A stretch of DNA of 64,000 bases. Origin: Cannabis sativa. Lineage: Eukaryota; Streptophyta; Magnoliopsida; Rosales; Cannabaceae. Both the position numbers and the translations under genes were made by a program. The DNA is taken from the NCBI RefSeq assembly GCF_029168945.1, contig NC_083605.1:33865280-33929279 (forward strand). Direction: 5' to 3'. The notes under the pieces are model-generated. The model had not been told where the DNA came from. It saw only the letters and a list, made by a program, of their open reading frames with translations, and searched no databases. Positions 10,716 to 23,242 of this stretch are shown here, piece by piece. The first letter of the stretch is position 1; each line of letters opens with the position of its first letter.

Positions 10716-12220
10716 TTACTCACTAAAACAATAGCTATGTAAAACCAACAATGGAGATCGAATATCTCAAAAATAATAAAGCTCATTATTTAAATTGTAT
10801 TTTCTTCTATTATTTATTTATTTTAAATCTATATATATATTTATTAAATTTTAAATTTAGAATAGAATCTAAATAAAATTTAATTTAATATTTGTAAAAT
10901 TAAACTTAGATGGTTAAGAAAATAAAATGAATTATTTCCATCTTAGTGTTAAATTTCCAACAAATATTAAGAAAATTACTTAATTTAAGCTGTATTAATT
11001 TAAATTAATTTGCAACTCAAATTAAAATTTTCTACAAATATATATATATTATATTTCCAAAAACACACAATTTTTGAAATACATTTAAAATAAATCAAAC
11101 TTTACTTAGAAAAAATACCTCAAGCAAAAATATTATCTATCTAGATTTTCTTGACTAATTAATCCAATTTCTAATAATATATTTCAGTTCCTTTATTTTA
11201 AATTAATCATTAAATGAAAAGATCTTGATTTAAGTTGATTCAAAATTAATTAAAATAATTAATTCACAACTTCAATCTATCTTTCAAGATAAATTCAAAA
11301 TCATCTTGCATAATTAAATGCTATTTTGAAAAATGATTAATACAATAAATAAAATATATTATGAAAATTATTCAAATTTAAGTTGTTATGAAAATACCCA
11401 ACTTAAAATAATTTTCTTATTTAATTAAATATCATGAAAATAATAATATCTAAGTATCATTATGAAAATCAACTTAGACATTTAATTTTCAATTTAATTA
11501 AATGTATTAAATTCAGGAAACAAATAATTAAGTATAGAGAAGGCTTAATCATTAATTTCCAATTTAATACAAGGAAGAATATCCTTAATTGAATTGTACC
11601 AAAATTAATTATTAACCAATTAATTTCACAATCAATGATATTTTCCTAGATTAGAAATAATAATTAGTATGGAAATAACTATCTAGAAAATATCTCAATT
11701 CTACTAAGTATCTTTTCAAAATCTGGAAAATATCTGATTTAAGTTATTATAGAAAGAATCTATAATTTACTAACTTAAAATTTTCCAAACATCATTTAAT
11801 TAAATATCAAAATTAGGTGGTAACTACCTAATTTAAAGATATTCCCTTTTTAAGTTTAAAACCAACTTAAAATAATATCTTCTAAGAATCTTCAATAACT
11901 AATTCCTAGAATTCCTCAGCTTAATATTATTATCAAAATATATTCAAATTTAAGTTATTATAAAATTAGTAATTACTAATTCATAACTTAAATAAGAATA
12001 TTTAATGAAATAATAAAAGTAAGTTTCAGAAAGAATCTAGTTAGTTAAAATTCTTTATTTAATTAAATACAAGAAAAATACAAATAGTTTATCTAGAAAT
12101 GAAATTCATTAAACTATGTTTTTCTTAAATTAATTTCGAAGAAATTAATTATGTTGCTATTCAATTTTATTAGGTCAAACTAATATAATTAACCTAGCAC
12201 AGTTATACAAATCAGGCAAA

Positions 12221-12314
12221 TGGGCCTTCACAATTGGGGTTGTTCATGTGAGGGGGGGCTGGGTCCAGTGTGTCGCACCCACTTCTAAGGCTCCCAACTC
12301 TCACACAAGGCCCA
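12221..12314 (-). other. 94-bp conserved foldable block, element A copy
   Basis: Bounded by TGGGCCTT and AAGGCCCA, which can pair as an 8-bp outer stem. Inside are TGTGAG with CTCACA, and a small hairpin with loop CGACA. The same block stands out in the otherwise divergent AT-rich leaders of C, D and E. Confidence 0.7.
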
Positions 12315-13317
12315 AAAGAGAGGAATTTAACCTTAAAATGAACAACTGTTATTAATTGAATAGGCCCATTAACTAAATGAGCCTAAATAAAATCTATCAG
12401 GTTATGACATTTTATTTAGCAACAACAACCTATATGTATCTATAATAGAAATTAAACATATAGGCTCACACAGGCACACAGATTTGGATGGATCCTATCA
12501 TGTTACTAAGTCATACACAGATGAAAGAAGTTTGTAAAAATTACCTGTTACAAATTATCTACTTGATCTATCATCAATTGAACCATGGGTTAAAATCAGA
12601 TCATTTGATCTGTCAACAAGTTAACCCTGGCAATTTAGATCAAGTAATAATAGGTTTTAGATAAAAAAAAAAAAAACTTACAAATAATCTAAAACACATA
12701 CTCCTGCAACAAGGTTAGATCTGGATAGTTGGATGTAGGATTTATTTAATTTTAAATCTATATTTCGAAAAATAATATTAAAATTAAACCTACCATTTTG
12801 AAAAAATTAGGTTTTGGGTAACCTAAATGCATTTCAAAATTAAATTGCTAACTTTCCTTTTAAATTTCATGTTATATAATAAATTAAATAATAAAATAAA
12901 AAATGGTAAATACATACCCTTTTCTTATTTTACTATTTAATTTAATTTAAAAATAACAAAATTTAAAAGTTAACAAAAATACCTTATTTCCTCTTTTAAA
13001 ATTATCATGATTATTATGATCTTATTTTAATTAAGGTCAAGTTACCAAAAAAAATATCTGACCTTAAAAAAAATAAAATAATCAAATTTTAAAGGAAATA
13101 AGAAAAAAAAATAAGCAAAACTTGATTTTTTCCTATTTTCAAAATCAAATTACACTAATATCTAAAATTAATTTTAAAAAATAGAATTAATTTATTTCTG
13201 ATAATTAGATTTAAAATTTGAAAAACAAAAATCAACATACAAAACTACACAAAAAATCGGAATTTAATTCCATGAAATAGCATGAAAAATCGAAGAAAAC
13301 AAAGGAAAAAGCAGGTG

Positions 13318-13440
13318 GTACGGACAGCATGCAAAGCATACTCTCCGCGCGCGTGGGAGGGGAGATACAGCCCAGAAATCTGGGCGCAAGCACCCCTGCG
13401 CATGATTTCCGCGCGCGTAGGGGAGGTGCTCACCACCTAG
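13318..13440 (-). other. GC-rich island after primer site, element A
   Basis: A short segment with repeated CGCGCG runs in an otherwise very AT-rich leader, about 260-385 bases from the 5' LTR on the element strand. All four internal regions of the family have such an island in the same place, with divergent sequence. Small frames here are not supported as genes. Confidence 0.65.
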
Positions 13441-13686
13441 GTTTTTCCCGATTTTCAAAAATTCATAACTATTTCAAATTAAATCGAAATCGAGTTCTGT
13501 AAAAAAGTAAATTGCTTAGAATTTTCCAAACTATCCAATAAAAATAATTCCAGATACAGACAATCAATTATTTTTCCCAGAATTCACAAACATCAATCAA
13601 ACATCAATATGACACAACATGAAACCATCCAAATCACAAGCAAATCGTTTTATGTCCAAATTTCTTGCAAGCAAATCAATTACCAT

Positions 13687-13699
13687 GGCTCTGGTGCCA
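13687..13699 (-). other. Element A variant primer binding site
   Basis: On the minus strand it reads TGGCACCAGAGCC, two bases after the 5' LTR. It resembles the initiator-Met site TGGTATCAGAGCC except at two bases in the middle. Confidence 0.75.
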
Positions 13700-13701
13700 G
13701 T

Positions 13702-15649
13702 TGTTGGTATTATATTTATCCAGGATCTTAGATCTATTTGCAAGTATGTTGATTTAACAACCTAATATTGAACTTCTAAAACGATGAACTAAACACATAA
13801 AAGTTAAGAATAACTTATAGTGATTGCAAAGGAATTAATGTCTCCTTCCACTCAGATCTCTAACCCTTGATTCCTGTCTGTAGCAGAGTATAATCAAGAT
13901 CTGAGCCCGAAAGTTCTTCAGTTGGATGTGATCCTTCACAGTCTTCCAAACTATGATGAGATACTGAATGATGTGAGTGGGCACTTCTCTCTCACTAGGG
14001 ATTTCGAAATTTCTCTCTTGTTTTTCTCTCTTGATTTCGTGTGACACACTTTGCAAAGCAAAGTTTTCTCAAGCAAAAACATCCATACAAAGAGAGGATA
14101 GGGGCTGCTATAAATAGGAAAAGGGAACATCACAACTTTCCAAATAAACAGTTTCCTCTTTTACTGTGTAATTGAATAACTGCCTTATTTAGTGTGATTC
14201 ACCACTTTCCTATTTAGGCTAGGCTTTGATTAGCAATTAAATGACAAATTAAATTGAAAAATAATAATTGGGAAAAAGCAATGATGTGGCCGGCCATGGT
14301 GTGAATGGGCCTCACATGGATTTTGCAGTTTCCTCAATTTTATTTCTATTTCTCCAAAAATGCCATTTTTCCAATTCTAATCATTTAAATGCCAAAACCA
14401 ATTATTTAATAACTAAAATAGATTATTAAATAATATTGCCATTTAAAATTAATTATTAATTCAGACATGCAAAGTCTCATAATTAATAATTAAACCTAGA
14501 AACCCTCTTATTTACAATTTCATCCCTAAACTGTGAGAATTCACAAATTAGACATAGTCTAACTTTTAGAATTATAATTGATTAATCATAAATCAATTAT
14601 AGAGTCCTACAAACAGTATAGTCTCAACTAGAATGGGGACCATGGATCTATATTCTGAGCTTCCAATAAGTTGAACCGATTTACCAAGTAAATCCCTAAC
14701 TTATTAATTCCTCGTTGAATCCACTCTTAGAACTTGGAATTGCACTCTCAGACTTATATAGAGCATATCATATGTTTCACGATATCAATATGCTATCTCA
14801 TTTAACCATTGTTATAATCTTAATGTGATTTAGAGATCCTCTATATAGATGATTTACATCGAGACGGGACCAATTCACCGTTTACACCCCTCAATGTATT
14901 TTGCCCTTTTGAACACTTAGTTACCTGTAAATGATGTTTTAGTGATCTAATATATAGTCACTGGAACAAGAGCTCATTCATTTACTTCTATTTAACTAAG
15001 CTCAAAAGGAATCATCACTTTACTTCTATACACCAGTAGAAGCTATAGATTTCCATATTTATGTTTAGCACTCCCTATTCAGTTATGCTATCATGTTCCC
15101 AAAATATATGTATTATCCTGACTCAAAGCAGGCTTTAACTAATAAATCAAAGAACAAGAATAGCACTCCTGAGATTGAGCCTAAGCATATCAGGATTTAG
15201 ATTCTCTTAATCTAAGATCAACTTCTGACATTGACTTGGAAAGATATAACGGTAAGTTTACAATATCTTTAACCAAGTTCAATATCGGTCCAGTCCAATG
15301 CATACTCCAAGCATTCGAAACCAGTATACTTTGCCAATGTTCTGGAAAGAACATAACACTTACTCCAAGTGTAAGTATACTTCATCGCTGATTATCACAT
15401 CATTGTAAATCCAAAACACTAATGAACAGGGACCAAATCTTTTGAATCATATAATCACAATCACATTCCACTGTATTGACGATACTGTAATTGTGAATAA
15501 CTATATGTTCTGGATTTAACTGATTTTGTGCATATATCAAGTATATGTATTAAACCATAAACATGTAACATACATGTAATCATACTTCACTTCTAAATTG
15601 ATAACTAATCAGATTGTAATGAGTTTTATTTAGGGCATAAAACCCAACA
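13702..15649 (-). repeat. Element A 5' LTR
   Basis: A 1948-bp LTR collinear with 5663-7610. It would carry the promoter of the minus-strand element. Confidence 0.93.
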
Positions 15650-16090
15650 AGTGTGAGCACATCGATTTGTGGAAGGTCTGAAACCAATGATTGCTCGAGA
15701 TGTGGAAATTGTGTCAATCGGTCAATTCAGTTATGCTCAAGTTGTCGAAATGGCTCTTACGGCTGAGCGGAGTGAAAACAAAATTTGGAAGGAAAATGCT
15801 GACAGGAGAGAATCTAAGAAAGGTGGAGCCAATTCTAATGACCACAAGAAAAGGGGACAAGATCATTCTGGGCAGTCAAGTCATGACATAAGGTACAAAA
15901 CTGATAACGACCAACGATCTAATGCCAATAGTGGGCGAAACATTCTAGAATGCCCTAAATGTACCAAACGTCATCTCGGCGAGTGTCGCACAAAAGCATG
16001 CTACAAATGTGGAAAGGAAGGACATATCAAACACAATTGCCCATTGTGGGGACAGACTGGGAACAAAGCAGAACCCAAGAAAGATGACAA
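15650..16090 (+). pseudogene. Ty3/Gypsy gag, 3' part with zinc knuckle
   Basis: Continues the gag interrupted at 5662. After the duplicated AGTGT it reads HRFVEGLKPMIARDVEI, AQVVEMALTAERSE, a charged linker, and a CCHC knuckle CYKCGKEGHIKHNC preceded by CPKC. It is open until solo LTR B starts at 16091, after KPKKDD-type linker residues. Joining it to 17953 restores the linker into protease (DDNYVPARIFGITQ), which confirms B as an insertion. Confidence 0.85.
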
Positions 16091-17947
16091 TGTTGGGAAT
16101 ATTTTACGAGGATCTAGATTTTCTAACAAGTATCTTGAATTAACATCCTAAATATGAATTCTCTAAAACAATGAAAATAAAAACATAAGGGTTTAAGAAA
16201 ACCTTACATTGGTTGCAGTGCAATATAATGACTCCTTCCGTTCAAGATCTTTAGCCCTTGATTCCTTTTTGTAGCAGAGCATTATCAAGATCTGAACCTG
16301 GATCTCTTTCTCTCCTTCGGGTTTGGGTACCACCGTCTTACTCACTATGATTTAGTACTTGACTTGCTATATGTGGGCATGGAACTCATTCACTAAGGGT
16401 TCGAATAGGTGAAGAATAATGAAGGAGGTGAAATCTCTATAGAAGGAACTCTCTCATCTAGGTTTGGTTGAATAGTCAAGTTGACAAAGTGTCAAGTGGA
16501 TGAGATGAGAGCATCATGTTCCTCTTATAGTGTTTCAACTAGGGCTTAGGGTTGAATTATACGGATTAAAAAAGAATAAAATATTGAGCAAAAATTACAC
16601 TTGGTCGTACACATGAAATGAGCTAATCTCTAGTTACAATTTTGCCACTTTTTCCAACCACTTATTCTTCTTTTCAATAATACCATATTTTCCAATTCAA
16701 TCTTGTAAATGCCAAAACTATTTATTTAATAATTATAATTAATTACTAAATAATTTTGTCATTTATGTAATTTATTAATTAGACCATACAAAGTCTCTTA
16801 ATTAACAAATTGACCCCAAAACCTCTTTTCTTTACACTTAAGCCCTTGCTTAGTGAAAATTCATAAATAAGACATAGTCTAATTTTAGAATTATAATTGA
16901 TTAAATAAAATCAATTAACTGAGTTTGCAAGCAGTATTATCTCAACTAGTGAGGGGACCATGGGCCTATATAACCGAGCTTCCAATAAGCAGATCTAGAA
17001 TTTACCAAGTAACTTATTAATTCTTCATTGATTCACTATAGAACTTGGAATTACACACTCAGTTATGTAGAACGCTCTATATGTACCACGATATAGATAC
17101 GTTATGATTATCCATTGTTACAATCCTAATAGTCAAGGATCCTCTATAGATGATCTACAGTGAATAGGGAAAAATTTACCGTTCTACCCTTCAATGTATT
17201 TTATCCTTGAGACACTTAGCTACCTATAAATGATATTTCAGTAAACTAATATAATTACTGAAATAGGATCTCAATCATTTATCTCTATTCAGCCAAGCTC
17301 GAAGGAAATAATCGTTTCACTTCTATGTCCAGATAGAAGCTATAGATTCCATATCTATGTTTAGAGCTCCCACTCAATTGTACTATCATGTTCCCAAAAG
17401 GTACGTATCACCCAGACCAAAAGGTAGGCATAACTAACAAATCAAACAACACAAATAACACTCTTGAGATCGAACCTAACCATGTCAAGATTAAGACCCA
17501 TAGACCTAAGATCAACCATTGATATTGACTTAGAAAGATATAACAGTAAGTTGAGGATATCTTATCTAAGATCAATATCGGTCCCTTCCAATGTATACTT
17601 CATACGTCCGATACTGGTAAGCTTTGTCAATGCCCTCTAAAGGACATAACACTTATCCAAGGTGTAAGTATACATATCGCTGATTACCATGCCAGTCTAA
17701 ATCAAGTGAACTGACAAATCATGGGAATTAAACTTTTGAACATATAATCATGATTATATTCCACTATGCTGACAACACTATAATCATGAACAAATACATA
17801 TGTTCTGGACTTAATAGAATTTATATATCAAACATAATCATGAAATAAATCATGTGAACCATACAACATAAAACGATTTCTGATCTTTATTAATTAGTAA
17901 ATCAAATTATATTGAAATGGGTTTTATTTAGGGCACAAAACCCAACA
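16091..17947 (-). mobile_element. Solo family-L LTR B
   Basis: Starts TGTTGGGAATATTTTACGAGG, ends GGGCACAAAACCCAACA, 1857 bp. Flanked by GACAA (16086-16090) and AACAA (17948-17952), a 5-bp duplication with one change. No internal region remains, so it formed by LTR-LTR recombination. Confidence 0.9.
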
Positions 17948-18425
17948 AACAACTACGTTCCAGCCAGAATTTTTGGCATCACTCAAGTAGAAGTTGAGGC
18001 CAGTCCTTCGGTTGTATCGGGTCAGATTCCAATGGCCAACACCACTTGTAAAGTTTTGTTTGAATCTGGTGCAACTCATTCTTTTTTTGCTAGCACATTT
18101 GTTAATCATATAAATGCACCAAGTGAATTATTTCCTGTGGGGTTTTGGACCATGTTACCATCTGGGGAGGTTGTAATCTCTAGAAACTGGCTTAGGGGTA
18201 TACCTGTTACGATAGATGGTAGGGAATTATTTATAGACCTGATTGTATTAGATTTATTTGATTTTGATGTAATCTTGGGCATGGATTTTCATACCAAATA
18301 TGGAGCATCAATTGACTGCAAGCAAAAGAAAGTGGTTTTCACACCAGAAGATGGAGAGAAATTCGAGTTCAGGGCCGCACCCCTATTATTTCAGAAATAA
18401 AGGTTGGGCAACTATTGTAGCGTGG
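17948..18425 (+). pseudogene. Ty3/Gypsy aspartic protease fragment
   Basis: A retropepsin-like (RVP_2) segment that would cleave the Gag-Pol polyprotein. Visible motifs are YVPARIFGITQ, SPSVVSGQI, FESGATHSF and FDVILGMDF. The family active site is DSGATHSF; here the catalytic Asp is Glu (codon 18062-18064), predicted to be inactive. The frame stays open to a stop near 18400, and element C is inserted at 18426. The second motif, LGMDF, is near the usual LGMDWL. Confidence 0.85.
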
Positions 18426-20279
18426 TGTTAGAATATGTTTTACCAGGATCTAGATTTACTACTGTGTATGTTATTTAACATCCTAAATATGAATTTCTAA
18501 AACAATGTAAATAAACACATATAAATTTTAGGAAACCTTACAGTGGGTGCAGTGGAATATTAATGGCTCCTTCCACTCAGATCTCTAACCCTCGTATCCT
18601 ATCTGTAGCAGAGTATCACCAAGATCTGAGCCCGAATGTCCTTTTCTTGATTTTGGATTCTTCACAGCCTTACACACTATGATTGAGATATCACTTGATG
18701 TGTGTGGGCACTCACTCTATTACTCAAGGTATGAAAATAATATGAAGAAGGAAGAGAGGGGCTGGTTCGAAAATAAAAGAGGGATGGCACAGAAAATTTT
18801 TCTGAAGGCAAGAAATTTTTTCATCTTTTAAGTGTGAGTCATCACTATCTATTTATAGGAAACCACCTAGGTTTAGGTTAGGATTTATTAGGCATTAAAA
18901 TAATAGAAAAATTAAGTGGAAAATCCCATATAAGTGGTCGGACATGGATATGGGCCCCACTTTGGAATTTTTCCACTTTTGATAAATTTTCCTTATTTTC
19001 TCAAAAATACCATTTTTCCAATTCTAACCATTTAAATCCAAAACTATTTATTTAATAATTAAAATTAATTATCAAATAAAATTGCCATTTAATATATTTA
19101 TTAATTAGAGTTAATAAAGTCTCTTAATTAATAAATAAGACCTAGAATCTCTTTTCTTCACAATTAAGCCCTTGCTTAGTGAAAATTCATAAACAAGACA
19201 TAGTCTAATTTTAGAATTATAATTGATTAATTAAAATCAATTATCTGAGTCTTACAAGCAGTATGGTCTCAACTAGTATGGGGACCATGGGCCTATACAA
19301 CCGAGCTTCCAATAAGCAGAACTAGAATTTACCAAGTAAATTCCCTAACTTATTAATTCCTTATTGCATCCACCATAGAACTTGGAATTGCACTCTCAGT
19401 CATATAGAACGCTCTATATGTTCCACAATATAGGTACGCTATAAACAATTAACCATCCTTCTAATCTCAATAATCAAAGATCCTCTATAGATGATTTACA
19501 CCGAGTAGGGATAAATTTACAATTTCACCCCTCAATGTATCCTTAAAACACTTAGCTTCCTATAAATGATATTTCAATGAACTAATATATAATCACTGAA
19601 ACAAGAGCTCTTCCATTTACCTCTATTAAGCCAAGCTCGAAGGAAATCATCATTTCACTTCTATGTCCTGATAGAAGCTATAGATTCCATATTTATGTTT
19701 AGCGCTCCCACTCAATCATACTACCATGTTCCCAAAATGTACGTATCACCCTGACCAGAAAGTAGGCTTAACTAAGAAATCAAAAAACATGAATAGCACT
19801 CCTGAGATTAAACCTAAGCATGTCAGGATTAAGATCTTTTGATCTAAGATCAACCAGTGATATTGACTTAGAAAGATACAACGGTAAGATTATAATATCT
19901 TTACCAAGATCAATATGGGTCCCAGTCCAATGTATACTCCATACATCCGAAACTAGCATACTTTGCCAATGTTCTGGAAAGAACATAACACTTATTCTAA
20001 GTGTAAGTACACTTTATCGCTGATTATCACATCAGTGTAAATCCAGTGCACTGATGAATCAGGGACTTTGTCTTTTGAAGCATATAATCACAATCACATT
20101 CCACTGTGTTGACATCACTATAATTGTGAATGACTATATGTTCTGGACTTAACAGATTTTGTATATATTAAACTATAAATATGAAAACTACATGTAAACA
20201 TAAATGACTTCTAATCTTTCATTGATAACAAATCAAATTAAATTGAAATAGGTTTTATTTAGGGCATAAAATCCCAACA
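18426..20279 (-). repeat. Element C 3' LTR
   Basis: Runs TGTTAGAATATGTTTTACC to GGGCATAAAATCCCAACA, 1854 bp, followed by the purine tract (minus strand AGTGCGAGTGGGAGTT). Confidence 0.92.
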
Positions 20280-22061
20280 AACTCCCACTCGCACTAACAT
20301 AGAACAAGTAGTGCATTTCAATCAAAGTATTGTCTTGATCTTTAGATCAAGTGTAGTATATTTGACTCAACCCAAATTTCTCGAACTGTAAGTATGTGGC
20401 AAGCTACTGCTTTCTCTACCATTACTTCCTTTGTGTTCATAAAACATTATGCAACATTATTTGCTATATGCATTACTCATTTAGGGATACTGAATTCTTT
20501 ACTGCTTATAAAGTGCATTTGAATAAACAGAAGACGTGTCTCTAATTCTATCCAAAATGGAATAGAGATAACACAGTGTAGAATTTTCTTCAGTTGAATA
20601 ACTTTCTAGTAATTTCGAAATTACAAAGTTATGTATCTTCACTGATGGAGCTTAAATTATTATAGATGCACTTTTACATCCTACTAGAATAATTCCTCCA
20701 CCCCCAGAGTAACCACCATCTCAGATTCTTTATGAGTTGGTGTAGATGTTAGGACTTCTAATACACATCCCTATCATCTAACATATAGGTCACTTTTAGA
20801 AACCTTTCTTGACCGTCTCTCAATGTTACTTGTTTGATTACATCTTAGATGACTCCCACTCAACAGTAGGAGTCTGGTTAAATTCATACATTGAAGTACA
20901 TTTAACCTCTTACTATTGTTTTGAGGGATATCTTGTTGTGACATATTATCTTATAGATTAAGTCATCAACATATCAATCTAGTATTAATGTAAAAATACT
21001 TGCTTAAGATTAAGTAATCATTAGAGATACCATAAAACTTTCATGAGGATTAGGAATTTTTGCCTAAGTCATTTGAATAGACTATGCAAAAATTCTAGTA
21101 TCTTATTCTCAAAGTTGTGATAAGTTATTTCTATCCATGTGAATGGTTAGATTTACTTTCTCAGTTTAAACCTAAAGTTCTATCACAAGTGTCATCCAAA
21201 TGAAGATGGGCTTAGAATTTTAAAATTCTCCCACTCAAATAAGGTACTGTGATTATGTGTACAAGAACTTTTATTGGTATCAATTTCTATTACAACAGTA
21301 ATATATTAATTGGAACATAAATTACGATCAAGAAAATGTTCTAAATAATTTGCTAATGTATTATATTACATTCATGTTTAATGAAAATATGTGTGCCATA
21401 GAGATACTGTGGTGTATTGAGTATAGTCTAGAGTTCAAAATGAACTACATATTTCAATAGTTTAATCCACCCCTAAGTGATATAGAGATCATGTGGAGTT
21501 ATGAATATAATCCATAGTTCAATAGATATAAGAGATCGTTGAACTGCATATTATTCTTAATTTTTTCCACCCCTATCAAATCAAAAGATCTTTTTATTAA
21601 ACAAATTTTTAATAATTGTTTTAGAATTAACAATTATTCATAAACATAGAAAAGAAATTCTAAGTGCTTATGTAGTATTAACTCTTTGTAGAGTTTAATA
21701 TACCATAGAATTTGTATCAATAATAAAACACATACACATATAAACATTATAAACATTTAAATATAATTGGTACTGGCATACTCAAGATAAAGTAAATGAA
21801 GCTCAAATTTGTAAATGCAATTCATTGCTAAAAGAGAAATTTTATTAAAATAATATTCCCAAAAAATGAATTGTCTGCAATAATATGAAAAATAGGGAAT
21901 AAAAATCTCAAACCAATAATTAAAATATAAATTGTTCTTAAATTAAAACAATTAATTCAAAAAAAAAAAATAGAAGATTCTGAGCTTCATCTTCAATCTT
22001 GGACTATCTCCACCCATCTGTCCAACCATCTGACTTAACTCGCTAGGATTGCAATCCAAGT
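20280..22061 (-). other. Element C 3' non-coding interior
   Basis: No coding signal. It is collinear with 7611-9370 of element A and shares its spaced purine motifs: GAGTGGGAG on the minus strand at 20853-20861 and 21228-21236, and AGGGGTGGA around 21470 and 21570. Confidence 0.6.
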
Positions 22062-23039
22062 TCAAGCAGCTGGAGCTAAAATAAGAAGAAAAATAAACAT
22101 GGTTAGTAGGTCCAGAATTAATAACCCAAGTGGATAATAATTCTCTAAAACACATGAGTTTATAGCATAGAAAGAAATACCTTGTTTCTTTGCTAGAAAC
22201 TTAGGGCATTTGGGTTTCCAGTGGCCCTTTTCATTGCAATAGAAGCATTTTCCTTTTGGCTTATCACCGGGAGTAGCAGCCTTTTTGTTTTTAACTGTTT
22301 TCACAGCTTGAACAGGCTTCTTGCTATTCTTCCACTTCTTCTTGTTGTTGGGTTTGGAAGTAGAGGCAATGTTTGCCTGAGCCTTAGCCGCCCCATTAGC
22401 ATTTCCAGAATTAGGAGCTTTAGATCCTCCTTTCTGTGGTCCTCCAATCAAATTTTCAAATGTCTAAAGGTTGTTTACCAACTCGTGAAAGTCAAGTTCC
22501 AACTTGTTCATGACATAATTTGAAGTATAAGGTAGAAAGGCAGGAGTCAAACTGTTCAAGATCAGACTCACTTGAGTTTTCTGATCCATAAGAGCTCCAT
22601 GATTCTGAGCTTCTTGGAAGTAGCTCGCCATTTGGAGAAGGTGATCACGCATGTTCTGATGAGGTTTCATCCGTGCATTGATGAAATTCTTTGTCGCTTC
22701 AAAGCGAGCTTGAATTGATGCCTGCCCGAATAGTTCAGTCAACTGGTTCAAGATTTCTGCAGCTGTGGGAGTGTTAGCAAACCTTTTTTTCAAGGTGTCA
22801 ACCATGCTAGACAACATGAAGTATCGAGCTTTGTTGTTGACATTCTACCAACACTCGAACTTCTCCTTTACTGCTTTGGTTGCATTCTCACCCGCCTGCT
22901 AAGGAGCCGCTTTAGTTAACACAAACAGGGCATTTTCACCAATGAGAGCAATGTTAATGTTCTCTTTCCATTTGGGAATGTTAGATCCATTCAGCTTATT
23001 ATCAGTCAACGGTGACACCATGGGGTTAGTCATTGTCAT
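22062..23039 (-). pseudogene. Broken Copia-type gag of element C with protease relic
   Basis: Aligns along its length with the gag at 9371-10243, from MTNPMVSPLTDNKLNGSN to the zinc knuckle CFYCNEKGHWKPKC. Three premature TAG codons lie at about 22899-22901, 22845-22847 and 22464-22466, two of them in place of CAG. Past the knuckle, a second frame near 22098-22131 reads WVINSGPTNHV. That is the Copia protease start (consensus WIIDSGATNHV) with the catalytic Asp changed to Asn. So the family descends from a full Copia element that lost pol. Confidence 0.88.
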
Positions 23040-23242
23040 GTTTGATACTACAAATAACAATAAATAGAAATCAAGTAAGGTTCAACACAAAATCTCATTC
23101 AGAAATTATTAGCACATAGCAAGTAGGAATGACAAGCGAAAATACTAAAACATACAATCCTAAATAATTTCTAAGGTCTTCAATAAACTGATATTAGTGT
23201 CCTGTTTAGGCGAGAGTCAAAGATAACATCCATTGAATAGAG

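Larger units (their letters stand above)
10244..13686 (-). other. Element A leader (5' untranslated interior)
   Basis: A 3.4-kb AT-rich leader without a convincing ORF. On the element strand it contains a GC-rich island, a foldable 94-bp block, two CTAAT-loop hairpins and two copies of CTCGCCTAAACGGGACA-type motif, all upstream of gag. The position suggests a packaging or translation-control region, but this is inference. Confidence 0.7.
5663..15649 (-). mobile_element. Element A: complete non-autonomous LTR retrotransposon with gag only (TR-GAG)
   Basis: Two 1948-bp LTRs enclose a 6.1-kb interior. The order on the minus strand is 5' LTR, variant primer site, GC-rich island, 3.4-kb AT-rich leader, gag (10243-9371), 1.7-kb 3' non-coding part, purine tract, 3' LTR. 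Flanking duplications are AGTGC (5658-5662) and AGTGT (15650-15654). The insertion interrupts Gypsy gag. By eye the two LTRs differ at only a small number of positions, so this is one of the younger insertions. No protease, integrase or RT domains are found beyond a short protease relic. It would need enzymes supplied by a relative. Confidence 0.92.
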
